The position numbers and the translations under genes are program-made. DNA of 64,000 nt from Paracoccus sp. IB05 (GTDB taxonomy: Bacteria; Pseudomonadota; Alphaproteobacteria; Rhodobacterales; Rhodobacteraceae), in assembly GCF_016405985.1 (NCBI RefSeq), contig NZ_JAEFCF010000008.1:78361-142360 (forward strand), in the 5' to 3' direction. Positions 17,285-25,710 of the stretch are shown piece by piece; position 1 is the stretch's first letter, and each line of letters begins with the position of its first letter. Under the pieces are notes generated by a model. It was not told the DNA's origin. It made no database searches and was given only the letters and a program-made list of their open reading frames with translations.

Positions 17285-18895
17285 TCAGCGCTTGCCGAAG
17301 ATGGTCCCCAGCACGCCACGCACAACGGCCTGGCCGCTCTTGCTGCCCAGCTGGCGCGCAAAGCTCTTGGCGAACGCCTCCCCGACCGAATCCGACCGCG
17401 AAGAACTGCTCTTTTTCTTCGGAGCCTCCGCAGTCGTCCCGGAGGGCGCCTCATAACGACGCGAAGAATTCTCGCCGCCATAGCGCCTGCCACGGCTGAA
17501 CGCTTCACCCTCAGCGCCGTCGGCCAACGCCTCTTCCGAACGTGACGCTTCCGCTGCCGCCTTCCCCGCGCGCGCCCGCAGAATCTCAAACGCGCTTTCG
17601 CGGTCAATCTCGGTGTCGTATTTCCCGGCCAGCGGCGAGGCGGCAAAAGCCGCCGCCCTTGCGCTTTCCTCCGCCGGCCCAAGCCGGCTGAAGGGCGGGC
17701 GGACCAGGGTGCGCTCGGCCATGCCCGGCACGCCTTTGGCCTCCAGCAGCGAGGTCACCGCCTCGCCGGTGCCGACCTCGCGGATCGCCTCTTCGATCGG
17801 AAAGCGCGGATTGGCGCGATAGGTGCGCGCGGCCCGCGCCAGATCGGTCTGGTCCTTGGCGGTGAAGGTGCGCAGCGCATGCTGCACCCGGTTCCCCAGC
17901 TGGCCCAGCACGGTATCGGGCACATCGGCCGGATTTTGCGTGATGAAATAGACGCCGACACCCTTTGAGCGGATCAGCCGCGCCACCTGTTCGATCCGCG
18001 AAATCAACGCCTTGGGCGCGTCATTGAACAGAAGATGCGCCTCGTCAAAGAAGAAGACGAGCTTCGGCTTATCCGGATCGCCCACCTCCGGCAACGCCTC
18101 GAACAGCTCGGACAGGAGCCACAGAAGAAAGGTCGCATAAAGCCGCGTGCTGTTGATCAGCCTGTCGGCAACAAGGATCGAGATCCGCCCCGTCCCGTCG
18201 GGATCCACGGTCATGAGATCCGCGAGCTCCAGCGCCGGCTCTCCGAAGAGATGGGTCGCCCCCTCGTTTTCCAGCATCAGGAGCCGGCGCTGGATCGCGC
18301 CCACCGATTGCGACGAGACCAGGCCATAGGTTGAGGAGATCCCGGCGGAATTCTCCGCAATAAAGGTCAGAAGCGCGCGCAGATCCTTCATATCGAGAAG
18401 CGCGAGCTTCTCGTCATCGGCCAGACGGAAGGCGACATTCATCACGCCTTCCTGCGCCTCGGTCAGCTCCAGCAGCCGCGACAATAGCAGGGGCCCCATC
18501 TCGGCCACGGTGGTACGCACCGGATGGCCGCGCTGGCCAAAGAGATCCCAGAACAGCACCGGGAAAGCGCGATAGGCCAGATCAAGGCCGATGGTTTCGG
18601 CGCGGCCTGCAAAAGCGGCATGGGTCCTGGCCGCCGGATCGCCCGGCTGGCAGATCCCCGAAAGATCGCCCTTGATATCTGAAAGGAACACCGGCACACC
18701 CGCCGCCGCAAAACCCTCGGCCAGCACCTGGAGCGTCACCGTCTTGCCGGTCCCGGTTGCACCGGCGATCAGACCGTGCCGGTTGCCGTATTTCAGCAGC
18801 AGCTCCTGCGCGACAGCGTAGCCCTCACCGCCTCCGCCCAGGAAAATCCGGTCCTGCGCTGCGGCGGGTATGGCTGGATCATTCTGTGCTGTCAC
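17285..18895 (-). CDS. HerA-like ATPase (DUF853 family)
   Basis: A 536-residue P-loop ATPase of the DUF853 branch of HerA/FtsK-like proteins. Walker A is GATGTGKTVT, Walker B KLVFFFDEAHLLF, and the sensor/arginine finger region follows (GVGVYFITQNPADVP, LGNRVQHALRTFTAKDQ). The C-terminal 110 residues are low-complexity and basic, ending with GQAVVRGVLGTIFGKR. The family is widespread in proteobacteria and its substrate is unknown; it lacks a NurA nuclease partner here. GTG 18895 is chosen because AGGAG lies 8 bases upstream; the in-frame ATG at 18946 lacks such a site. Confidence 0.85.
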   Translation of the reverse strand: MTAQNDPAIPAAAQDRIFLGGGGEGYAVAQELLLKYGNRHGLIAGATGTGKTVTLQVLAEGFAAAGVPVFLSDIKGDLSGICQPGDPAARTHAAFAGRAETIGLDLAYRAFPVLFWDLFGQRGHPVRTTVAEMGPLLLSRLLELTEAQEGVMNVAFRLADDEKLALLDMKDLRALLTFIAENSAGISSTYGLVSSQSVGAIQRRLLMLENEGATHLFGEPALELADLMTVDPDGTGRISILVADRLINSTRLYATFLLWLLSELFEALPEVGDPDKPKLVFFFDEAHLLFNDAPKALISRIEQVARLIRSKGVGVYFITQNPADVPDTVLGQLGNRVQHALRTFTAKDQTDLARAARTYRANPRFPIEEAIREVGTGEAVTSLLEAKGVPGMAERTLVRPPFSRLGPAEESARAAAFAASPLAGKYDTEIDRESAFEILRARAGKAAAEASRSEEALADGAEGEAFSRGRRYGGENSSRRYEAPSGTTAEAPKKKSSSSRSDSVGEAFAKSFARQLGSKSGQAVVRGVLGTIFGKR

Positions 18896-19213
18896 CGGGT
18901 AAACTCCTGTCTCGGGGCCTGCGATCCGGGCTGGCAAAGGGGCCATGCCGTTTCGGATCTGCCGTTTCCGACCTGTACATTGCGGAGCGGACCATAGCCT
19001 GTTCCGCCGTCGAAACCAGCTATCTATTTGCGCAGCCGGCCACTGGCAGGACAGCGTCGGGATACGTCGCGGCGCTCCCTCTCCGGCCAGACGCCGCGCC
19101 CGGGTTCCGTCTCTATGGAAACCTGGCGGTGACGGCGCAAAATAAGAGAAATCCTGACCAAATGGTTAGATTTTTTTCTCTGTCTCTGGCCGCCAGATGT
19201 AACAGATTTCCTG
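18896..19213. other. Upstream region of the HerA-like gene
   Basis: About 320 bp with no convincing gene; several overlapping frames are open but lack ribosome sites and protein-like composition. AT-rich sequence near 19140-19210 marks a promoter zone. Confidence 0.4.
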
Positions 19214-19242
19214 TTGACGCAGTTCAGAAAGCTGCATAGCGT
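19214..19242 (+). promoter_or_regulatory. Candidate sigma70 promoter of a small RNA
   Basis: TTGACG (19214-19219) and TAGCGT (19237-19242) with a 17-bp spacer. The -35 is strong and the -10 weak. It points toward the isolated terminator at 19318-19349. Confidence 0.4.
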
Positions 19243-19248
19243 CCCTTT

Positions 19249-19350
19249 ACGTGAAGTCGGCCAGTCCGACAGGGAGCAAATAAATATAAGCGTAAGGGGT
19301 CAACCCGGAGCGCATTCAAAGGGCCGGTCACTCCGGCCCTTTGTTTTTTC
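19249..19350 (+). ncRNA. Candidate small non-coding RNA of about 100 nt
   Basis: A plus-strand transcript can be predicted from the promoter at 19214-19242 to the strong terminator at 19318-19349. No plus-strand gene lies upstream within 8 kb, so the terminator needs another explanation. The predicted body contains AT-rich single-stranded sequence (GCAAATAAATATAAGCG) before the terminator hairpin, as is usual for base-pairing sRNAs. It does not match any sRNA I recognise. The terminator is seen directly; the RNA is inferred. Confidence 0.45.
19318..19349 (+). terminator. Strong Rho-independent terminator without an upstream gene
   Basis: Perfect 10-bp stem AAAGGGCCGG/CCGGCCCTTT, 5-nt loop, followed by GTTTTTT. 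Oriented on the plus strand. Confidence 0.9.
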
Positions 19351-19596
19351 TGCCCCGCCCATTTCCCGGCGCAGGCCGGTATTCTGGCAGGCGACCAGCG
19401 CCCCTGCGCCGGTTCCGGTGCGAAGCTCCCTACCATATCCAGGGTTGCTGCCGCGTTTGCCGGCACGCTTTCCGGCAATAACCCGCCGCTGGTCGCGCAA
19501 ATGAGACCTGACACTGCCATTTCACCGTGATATTCAGCCTGCGGCAGCCAGGCAAATTTCCACCGGCTACAGTCACCGTTCAAAGGACATGACTAT

Positions 19597-20316
19597 ATGT
19601 TGAACCCGCGTATCTCGCTTCTCACTCTTGCACTTGCATTCGGCAGCCCCCTTGCCGCGCTTGCCCAGGACACGACAGAGGCGCCCGCTGAAGCAACCGC
19701 CGACACCACCGCTCCGGCAGAAGCCACCGGGCAACCGGCCGCGGGCGGCGATCTGTCGATGGGCTCCGAGATCGGTGGTCAGAGCGCGATCTATACCGCC
19801 TCTACTCATGAGAAATGGGAGCTGCGCTGCGAGCGCGTCGGCCTCGAAGCCGATCCCTGCCAGCTTTACCAGCTGCTGAAGGATGCGGATGGTTCGCCGG
19901 TGGCCGAACTCGCGATCTTCTCGCTGCCCGCAAGTGCCCCCGGCCCGGCAGTTGCCGGCGCGAACTTCATCGCTCCGCTGGAAACCCTGCTGACCGAAGG
20001 GATGCAGCTGACGGTCGATACCGCAAAGCCGCGCGCCTATCCCTTCACCGTCTGCACCCAGATCGGATGCGTGGCGCGGATCGGTTTCACCGCCGAAGAA
20101 ATCGCCGGCTTTAAAAAGGGCGCAACCGCGAAATTCGCGATCTCGCCTTTCGTGGCACCGGATCAGAAAGTCAGCCTCGATGTTTCGCTGAAGGGCTTCA
20201 CCTCGGGCTATGACGCGATGGTCGCGGCCAATGTGAAAGCCGATGCGGCCGCTGCCGCTGCCGCTGCCGCAGCGCCTGCCCCGGCTCCGGCTCCGGCTCC
20301 GGCTGCCGCCGAGTAA
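19597..20316 (+). CDS. Invasion-associated locus B (IalB) family protein
   Basis: A 239-residue exported protein. Residues 1-23 form a signal peptide ending ALAQD, then an Ala/Thr/Pro-rich spacer, the IalB domain (about 65-205) with WELRCERVGLEADPCQLYQLL and YPFTVCTQIGCVARIGFT carrying four conserved cysteines, and an Ala/Pro tail. The family is periplasmic and widespread in alphaproteobacteria; it was named from Bartonella, but in free-living species its role is unknown. Single gene; an AAAGGA site lies about ten bases upstream of ATG 19597. Confidence 0.85.
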   Translation: MLNPRISLLTLALAFGSPLAALAQDTTEAPAEATADTTAPAEATGQPAAGGDLSMGSEIGGQSAIYTASTHEKWELRCERVGLEADPCQLYQLLKDADGSPVAELAIFSLPASAPGPAVAGANFIAPLETLLTEGMQLTVDTAKPRAYPFTVCTQIGCVARIGFTAEEIAGFKKGATAKFAISPFVAPDQKVSLDVSLKGFTSGYDAMVAANVKADAAAAAAAAAAPAPAPAPAPAAAE

Positions 20317-20321
20317 GGACC

Positions 20322-21518
20322 TTACCGGGCCGCGCGCAGCGCAAGCACCGCGTTCAGCCCGCCAAAGGCAAAGGAATTCGACAGCGCCGCGCCCGTCCGG
20401 GCGCGGCGTGCTTCATTCGGGACATGGTCAAGGTCACAATCGGGATCGGCGCGGTCCAGCCCCAGCGTCGGCGCGATCACGCCCTGGTCCAGCGCCATCA
20501 GGCAGGCAATCAGTTCCAGTGCCCCTGTCGCGCCAATCGCGTGACCATGCGCCGCCTTGGTCGATGAAACCATAAGCCCCGCGGCCGCCCCGAACACTTC
20601 ACGGATCGCCGCAACCTCATTGCGGTCATTGACCCGGGTGCCGGTGCCATGGGCGTTGATATAGCCGATCTCTTCGGGGGCAAGGCCGGCCTCTGCCAGT
20701 GCGGCCCGCATCGCGCCCGCCGCACCGCGGACCGAGGGCACCACAATATCGCCCGCATCCGCCGTCATGCCGAAGCCGGAAATCCCGGCCAATACCGTCG
20801 CGCCGCGCGCCCGGGCGCGGGTCTCGTCCTCCAGCACAAAGACCGCCGCCCCCTCGCCCATCACCATGCCATTGCGGCTGGCGGAAAACGGGCGGCACCC
20901 GTCAGGTGACAGCACCCTGAGCCCCTCCCAGGCCTTGATGCCGCTGAAACACAGCATCGCCTCGGCGCCCCCCGCCAGCATTGCGGGTGCATGGCCATCG
21001 CGGATCAGGCGGAAGGCCTGGCCAATCGCATGGTTTGAGCTGGAACAGGCCGAAGACACTGCGAATGTTGGCCCGGTCAGCCCGTGCCGCATCCCGATAT
21101 GCGAGGCGGCGGCATTCATCATCAGGCGCGGCACCGTCAGCGGCGGCACCCGGTTCCGGCCGCCCTCGAAGACCGCACGGTAATTCTCTTCCCAGGTGTG
21201 GATGCCCCCCGAGGCCGAACCGATCAGCACCCCAGCCCCTTCAGCCGCGCCAGGCCCGGCCATGGCCAGCGCCTCCTCCGCCGCTGCGAGCGCGTAGCGG
21301 GTAAAGGGATCGTATAGCGACTGTTCCTGCGGGGACAGGCCCTGATCCCAGGCCCAGCCCCGGATCTGCGCGCCGATGCGGATCGTCAGCCGGTCGGCAT
21401 CGCGAAATTCCAGCGGCCCGATGCCCGAGCGCCCTGCCGCCAGCGCCGCATAAGTGCCGGGAAGATCATGGGCCAGCGCATTCACCGTTCCCGCGCCGGT
21501 GATGACCACCCGCCTCAT
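20322..21518 (-). CDS. Beta-ketoacyl-ACP synthase (FabF/NodE-like)
   Basis: A 398-residue condensing enzyme that extends acyl-ACP with malonyl-ACP. The Cys-His-His triad is complete: Cys in VSSACSSSNHAIG, His in NAHGTGTRVND and His in AAHGHAIGATG. It overlaps by 4 bp with a dedicated acyl carrier protein gene, and lpxD follows on the same strand upstream. This pairing resembles specialised KAS-ACP sets (NodE/NodF, AcpXL clusters) rather than the housekeeping fabF, and suggests synthesis of a special acyl chain for lipid A or another envelope lipid. The product is not predictable from sequence alone. Confidence 0.88.
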   Translation of the reverse strand: MRRVVITGAGTVNALAHDLPGTYAALAAGRSGIGPLEFRDADRLTIRIGAQIRGWAWDQGLSPQEQSLYDPFTRYALAAAEEALAMAGPGAAEGAGVLIGSASGGIHTWEENYRAVFEGGRNRVPPLTVPRLMMNAAASHIGMRHGLTGPTFAVSSACSSSNHAIGQAFRLIRDGHAPAMLAGGAEAMLCFSGIKAWEGLRVLSPDGCRPFSASRNGMVMGEGAAVFVLEDETRARARGATVLAGISGFGMTADAGDIVVPSVRGAAGAMRAALAEAGLAPEEIGYINAHGTGTRVNDRNEVAAIREVFGAAAGLMVSSTKAAHGHAIGATGALELIACLMALDQGVIAPTLGLDRADPDCDLDHVPNEARRARTGAALSNSFAFGGLNAVLALRAAR

Positions 21519-21805
21519 TCGCGCCCGACCGGTCTTTGCGCCGCGATCAGCGCTTCGATGCCGCGAATGATGCCGCCGATATCCGAGACATCCAGATCCT
21601 CCGGTCCGGCCTGATCGGGGTCATTCGGGTTGAAAGGGACCGAGATATCGAACCTTTCCTCGATGGCGAAAATCGCCTCTACCAGGCCCAGGCTGTCAAG
21701 GCCGAGATCCTCGGGCCGGTCGCTGTCGCTTATGCCGGCAGGATCGGCCAGTGCCTGGGCGGCGAGGATCGCGATCACCTGGCGCCCTGTCTCGCTGCGG
21801 CTCAT
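21515..21805 (-). CDS. Dedicated acyl carrier protein (NodF/AcpXL-like)
   Basis: A 96-residue acyl carrier protein with the 4-phosphopantetheine attachment serine in DLGLDSLGLVEAIFAIEE. It differs from housekeeping AcpP in its extra loop (PFNPNDPDQAGPEDLDVSDI) and less acidic helices. It overlaps the ketoacyl synthase start by 4 bp and lies 11 bp after lpxD, so the three are probably one transcript. It likely carries the acyl chain made by its partner synthase, possibly to LpxD or a late acyltransferase. Confidence 0.88.
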   Translation of the reverse strand: MSRSETGRQVIAILAAQALADPAGISDSDRPEDLGLDSLGLVEAIFAIEERFDISVPFNPNDPDQAGPEDLDVSDIGGIIRGIEALIAAQRPVGRE

Positions 21806-21816
21806 CGGGCTGACCC

Positions 21817-22917
21817 TCAGTCTTCCGTCCCGGCATCGGTGCCGGAGGTCAGTTTTTCCAGCGCGGCGACCCGCGCGGCAAGGCGCGGCAGACGGCGCAG
21901 ATATTTCTGGATCTCGACATGGGTTTCCATCTTCACCGCCGGATACCCCAAAAGCACCCGCCCCGCCGGCGCATTGGTGAAGATCTTGGTGCCGCCGCCG
22001 CAGATCACATCATCGCCGACGAAGATATTGTCGCTGACGCCGACCTGCCCGGCCAGCACCACGCGGCTGCCAATCTTTGACGAGCCGGCAATACCGACCT
22101 GGCCGCAGATCAGGCTGTCCTCGCCGATCTGCACATTATGGCCGACATGAACGAGGTTATCGAGCTTGGTGCCGCGCCCGATGGAGGTATCGCGGATGGT
22201 GCCGCGGTCGATACAGGTATTGGCCCCGATCTCGACATCATCGCCGATGGCCACGGCGCCCAGCGAATGAATGCGGGTCCAGCTTTGCGCCAGGATCTGG
22301 TCGCGCTGGCCAAGCGTCTCGCGGATCTCTTCAACGCCGGATTTCTCGGGCGTGACGAAGGAGAACCCGTCCGAGCCGATCACCGCGCCGGGCTGGCAGA
22401 TAAACCGCGCGCCGATGGTGACGCGTGCGCCGATCTTTGCGCCCTGCAGGATCATTGCATCTTCGCCGATACTTGCGCTTTCGGCGATTGAGACATGGCT
22501 TGCGATCCGGGCCCTGGCGCCCAGGACCACATCGCGCCCGATCACCACGAAGGGGCCGATGGCCGCGCCTTCGCCGATCTGTGCCGTCTCGTGAACCACG
22601 GCCAGCGGGTGGATGCCCGGCGCGATCTCCGGCCCCGGATCCATCAGATGCGTGAGCCCCGCCATCGCCAGCCGCCCGCGCGGCGCGAAAATCGCGGCCT
22701 CCAGCCCCATCGCGCGCCAGTCGGCCCCCGGCCAGACCACGGCGGCACGGGCCCGGCCCTCAGAGATCCGGCCCGCGTAACGCGGATCCATCGCTAAGGC
22801 GAGGCTTTGCGGCCCGGCGGCCTGCGGCTCGGAGGCCTCAGAGACGCGGATCGTCAGATCGCCTTCGGCCACCGCGTCAAGTGCGTCTGCAATCTCGCCA
22901 ATACTGTGCTCAGCCAT
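21817..22917 (-). CDS. lpxD: UDP-3-O-acylglucosamine N-acyltransferase LpxD (possibly a second copy)
   Basis: A 366-residue enzyme that N-acylates UDP-3-O-(3-hydroxyacyl)glucosamine from hydroxyacyl-ACP in lipid A synthesis. It has the N-terminal uridine-binding domain (about 1-105) and a left-handed beta helix of hexapeptide repeats, with the catalytic His in [12 protein letters not shown]. The C-terminal helical extension ends with ACP-binding helices ([18 protein letters not shown]). The usual lpxD lies with bamA, fabZ and lpxA; here it is with a special KAS and ACP instead, so this may be an additional LpxD with a different acyl donor. Confidence 0.88.
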   Translation of the reverse strand: MAEHSIGEIADALDAVAEGDLTIRVSEASEPQAAGPQSLALAMDPRYAGRISEGRARAAVVWPGADWRAMGLEAAIFAPRGRLAMAGLTHLMDPGPEIAPGIHPLAVVHETAQIGEGAAIGPFVVIGRDVVLGARARIASHVSIAESASIGEDAMILQGAKIGARVTIGARFICQPGAVIGSDGFSFVTPEKSGVEEIRETLGQRDQILAQSWTRIHSLGAVAIGDDVEIGANTCIDRGTIRDTSIGRGTKLDNLVHVGHNVQIGEDSLICGQVGIAGSSKIGSRVVLAGQVGVSDNIFVGDDVICGGGTKIFTNAPAGRVLLGYPAVKMETHVEIQKYLRRLPRLAARVAALEKLTSGTDAGTED

Positions 22918-22947
22918 CGCAAATCCCTCCGGAGCCCGAAGCGACAG

Positions 22948-24579
22948 TTACTGCGAAACCGTCCGCGCGACCACCCCTTCGGCACTGAGCGCCGACCAGA
23001 GCTTTGCATCGCGCCCGTAAACATCGCGCCGATAGCCCATCACGCCATGCCCCTGCGGATAGGCGGTGAAATAGACCAGATGGATCGGCACCTTTTTCTC
23101 AAGCTTTACAGGTGTTTCTCGCCCACCTTTAAGAGTCTTGTTGAACTCGCCTTCGATTTCCGGCGCCTGGGTGCGGAACAGCGCATGGGCGAAATCGAAA
23201 GGATCGGCGAGACGGATGCAGCCATGACTATAGGCCCGCTTGTCATGGGCAAACAGGGATTTCGCAGGCGTATCATGCAGATAGATGTTGTACTTATTCG
23301 GGAACATGAACTTCACCTTGCCAAGCGCATTATTGTCGCCCGGCGGCTGGCGCATGCCAAAGGGGAAGCTGCGCGCGGTATAGCCCGCGAAATTCACCGA
23401 TCCGCGCGGCACCACTCGGCCATTCCTGTCCACGATCTGCATATGGCTGACCGCATTCGGATTCGAGCGCAAAAGCGGCAGATATTCCCCCACGATGATG
23501 GAGCGCGGCACCCCCCAGGACGGGTTCACCACCATATGATCCATCAGATCCGAGAATTCCGGCGTGCGCCGGTCCATCTCCTCGCGCCCGATCACCGAGC
23601 GCGTGCGGAAGGTCACCCGCCCGTCATCAATGATCTCGGCCGAGAAATCCGTCAGATTGACCCAGATCATCCGCCCCGCGCGGTCGATATCCATCCACCG
23701 CTCGCGCTCCATCGCGACAAGCACGGATTTCATCCGGTCTTCGGGCTCTTTGTTGATCTCGGCCAGGGTGTCGCCCCCGGCCACGCCATCAGCGGGCAGA
23801 CCATGCGCACGCTGGAAATTCATCACTGCGTTTTGCACCATACGGTCATAAACCGCGGTCGGCGTGGGCGAGAGCCAGCCCATCGTGATCAGCCGGTCGC
23901 GCAGGATCACCACTTGCTCGCCGGTCGCGCCGGGCTCCAGCGCGCCGCCGGGCACCTGCGGCCCCCAGCCCCCCGAAGCGATCAGATCCTCGAGGTCAAA
24001 ACGCGTCTTCATCAGCTGCACATAGGCATCGGACCGGGGCAGCAGGTTGCGCGCCACCACCGCCGGATCCCCAAACGCAATCGCGCGCAGCAGTGTCGCC
24101 GGATCGGGCCGGGTGATCTCGCGCACGATGGTGGAATCGATTTCGGCCGGATCCAGCGCGCCCGAACTGACATCCTGCGCCCAGTCCAGCCAGGCGCGTG
24201 TCATCTTAACTTCAAGCCGGCCCAGATCGCCCTCGGTCCGGGCCGAGGTCAGCGCGGCGCGGATCCCGGCCAGATCATAGCGCGCCACCGGCAGGCCGTG
24301 ATCCCCGGCGGTCTCAAGCGCAGCGATCAGCGCCTGGCGGCGGGCCGCATCCTCAGGCCCGGTCCAGAGCGTGTCATAGGCGGTGTCGCGATACCAGGCC
24401 GCGACCTCTTCATCTTCCGCCGCAGCAATGGCGAGAGATTGTGAAAATGCCGTGGATTTCGCAGCGGCGGACTGACCTGCCGATACCAGCCCGACTGCCA
24501 GCACAAACCCAAGCGCCACCGAAGAAAGAAGGCCTCGCACCCCCGTTTTCAGACCAGGACCGGGGAGAGAAATCGGCAT
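22948..24579 (-). CDS. L,D-transpeptidase (YcbB/LdtD-like) of the cell wall
   Basis: A 543-residue exported enzyme that forms or cleaves 3-3 cross-links in peptidoglycan. Order: signal peptide (about 1-42, ending SAAAKS), a helical scaffold region, a peptidoglycan-binding domain (LEPGATGEQVVILRDRL..NFQRAHGLPADG), and the YkuD catalytic domain with the His/Cys motif ending in AYSHGCIRLADP. ATG 24579 is chosen since GAGG lies about seven bases upstream and it gives a clean signal peptide; upstream in-frame ATGs at 24597 and 24648 are possible. It is divergent from the DUF882 gene, also a murein enzyme. Confidence 0.88.
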   Translation of the reverse strand: MPISLPGPGLKTGVRGLLSSVALGFVLAVGLVSAGQSAAAKSTAFSQSLAIAAAEDEEVAAWYRDTAYDTLWTGPEDAARRQALIAALETAGDHGLPVARYDLAGIRAALTSARTEGDLGRLEVKMTRAWLDWAQDVSSGALDPAEIDSTIVREITRPDPATLLRAIAFGDPAVVARNLLPRSDAYVQLMKTRFDLEDLIASGGWGPQVPGGALEPGATGEQVVILRDRLITMGWLSPTPTAVYDRMVQNAVMNFQRAHGLPADGVAGGDTLAEINKEPEDRMKSVLVAMERERWMDIDRAGRMIWVNLTDFSAEIIDDGRVTFRTRSVIGREEMDRRTPEFSDLMDHMVVNPSWGVPRSIIVGEYLPLLRSNPNAVSHMQIVDRNGRVVPRGSVNFAGYTARSFPFGMRQPPGDNNALGKVKFMFPNKYNIYLHDTPAKSLFAHDKRAYSHGCIRLADPFDFAHALFRTQAPEIEGEFNKTLKGGRETPVKLEKKVPIHLVYFTAYPQGHGVMGYRRDVYGRDAKLWSALSAEGVVARTVSQ

Positions 24580-24939
24580 CTGCAACCTCGTAAACATGCG
24601 AAAAGCTTCGGCTTCAGCTAGATTCAGTGATTTGGACAGCATGTCCATTCACAATCCTGTCCACCGGGCACCAAATTGCGCCAACCCGGCAAACCCGGGC
24701 CGGTTTTCAGATCATAGTTGCAGCAGAGCCACGCTGACCACCAGTCAGGAATTCAGCGATTTTTTGCTTATTGGCGCTTGAGTGGGGAACCAAAGGCAAT
24801 CTTTGCTTGGGCTTCGAATCATGATGTGCCATACAGACCATGCATCCGGAAGGGCGCAGGCAAATGCGCCAGCCGAAGGTGAACGTGCAGGAGAAGCTGC
24901 CGCTCAGGCAGTCGACAAGACTAATCTACGGGACAGGCT
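24580..24939. other. Divergent promoter region of two murein genes
   Basis: 360 bp between the L,D-transpeptidase and the DUF882 gene, with AT-rich stretches (for example GCGATTTTTTGCTTATTGGCG near 24760) that suit promoters on both strands. No gene or known regulatory motif was seen. Confidence 0.4.
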
Positions 24940-25509
24940 ATGACTGAAAACACATCGAACCTAATCTCGCGTCGCGGGCTGTTGGGCGTGTTCGCGGCTA
25001 CGGCTGTGGTTGCCGCACCAACTTATTCCAATGCTTTTGGCGTGCTGAAAGGTGCAGGCGATATCCGCCGCATCCGGATGTATTCGGGCCGTACAGGCGA
25101 AAGCATCGATACGATCTACTGGATCGAAGGCAAGTACATTCCGGAAGTGTTGAAGGAAATCAATCACTTCATGCGTGACTGGCGCACCGGCGACGTCAAG
25201 CAGATGGATCCGCGCAATGTCGATATCATGGCTGCGGCACATCGGCTGATGGATGTCAGCGAATCTTACATGCTGCTCTCTGGCTTTCGCAGCGCCAAGA
25301 CCAATGCGATGCTGCGCTCGCGATCGGGCGGCGTTGCCAAGAACTCGCTGCATCTCGTCGGCCAGGCTGCCGATCTGCGGCTGAAATCGCGCTCGGTGAA
25401 CCAGATGGCACGTGCGGCTGCGGCCTGTGCCGCTGGCGGTGTCGGTCGCTATTCGCGCTCGGACTTTGTCCATATGGATTGCGGCGCGGTCCGCAGCTGG
25501 GGCGCCTGA
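24940..25509 (+). CDS. DUF882 / peptidase M15-like murein hydrolase (YcbK-like)
   Basis: A 189-residue exported protein. The N-terminus is a twin-arginine signal (ISRRGLLGVFAATAVVAAPT), so it is folded before export. The DUF882/M15 domain carries the zinc ligands expected for this fold: His and Asp in SLHLVGQAADLR and His in DFVHMDCGAVRSW. Such enzymes act as peptidoglycan D,D- or L,D-carboxypeptidases or endopeptidases; the E. coli relative YcbK/MepK cuts 3-3 cross-links, the very bonds made by YcbB-like transpeptidases such as the divergent neighbour. That makes a make-and-cut pair plausible. Confidence 0.88.
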   Translation: MTENTSNLISRRGLLGVFAATAVVAAPTYSNAFGVLKGAGDIRRIRMYSGRTGESIDTIYWIEGKYIPEVLKEINHFMRDWRTGDVKQMDPRNVDIMAAAHRLMDVSESYMLLSGFRSAKTNAMLRSRSGGVAKNSLHLVGQAADLRLKSRSVNQMARAAAACAAGGVGRYSRSDFVHMDCGAVRSWGA

Positions 25510-25576
25510 GAAAACCGTCTGAGGCCTGAGATCAAGTCCGGTTTTCAGATGACCCGGTTTCGACAGCGCTTTGAAC

Positions 25577-25601
25577 AAGGCACCCCGCGTGGGTGCCTTT
25601 T
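25577..25601 (+). terminator. Terminator after the DUF882 gene
   Basis: Perfect 9-bp stem AAGGCACCC/GGGTGCCTT with a 5-nt loop, followed by TTTTCGG. About 70 bp past the stop. Confidence 0.75.
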
Positions 25602-25710
25602 CGGTTCTGGGGGCCCGGAAGCGAACCGGTTTCGCATACAATGGCATACCGATTGATTTCCGCTGCCATGCTGCGTTACAGCACTCCTCGAGAACTTGCA
25701 GGAGGCACGC

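Noticed and set aside
24830..24939. Possible riboswitch or tRNA before the DUF882 gene
   Set aside because: No conserved core or cloverleaf could be drawn.
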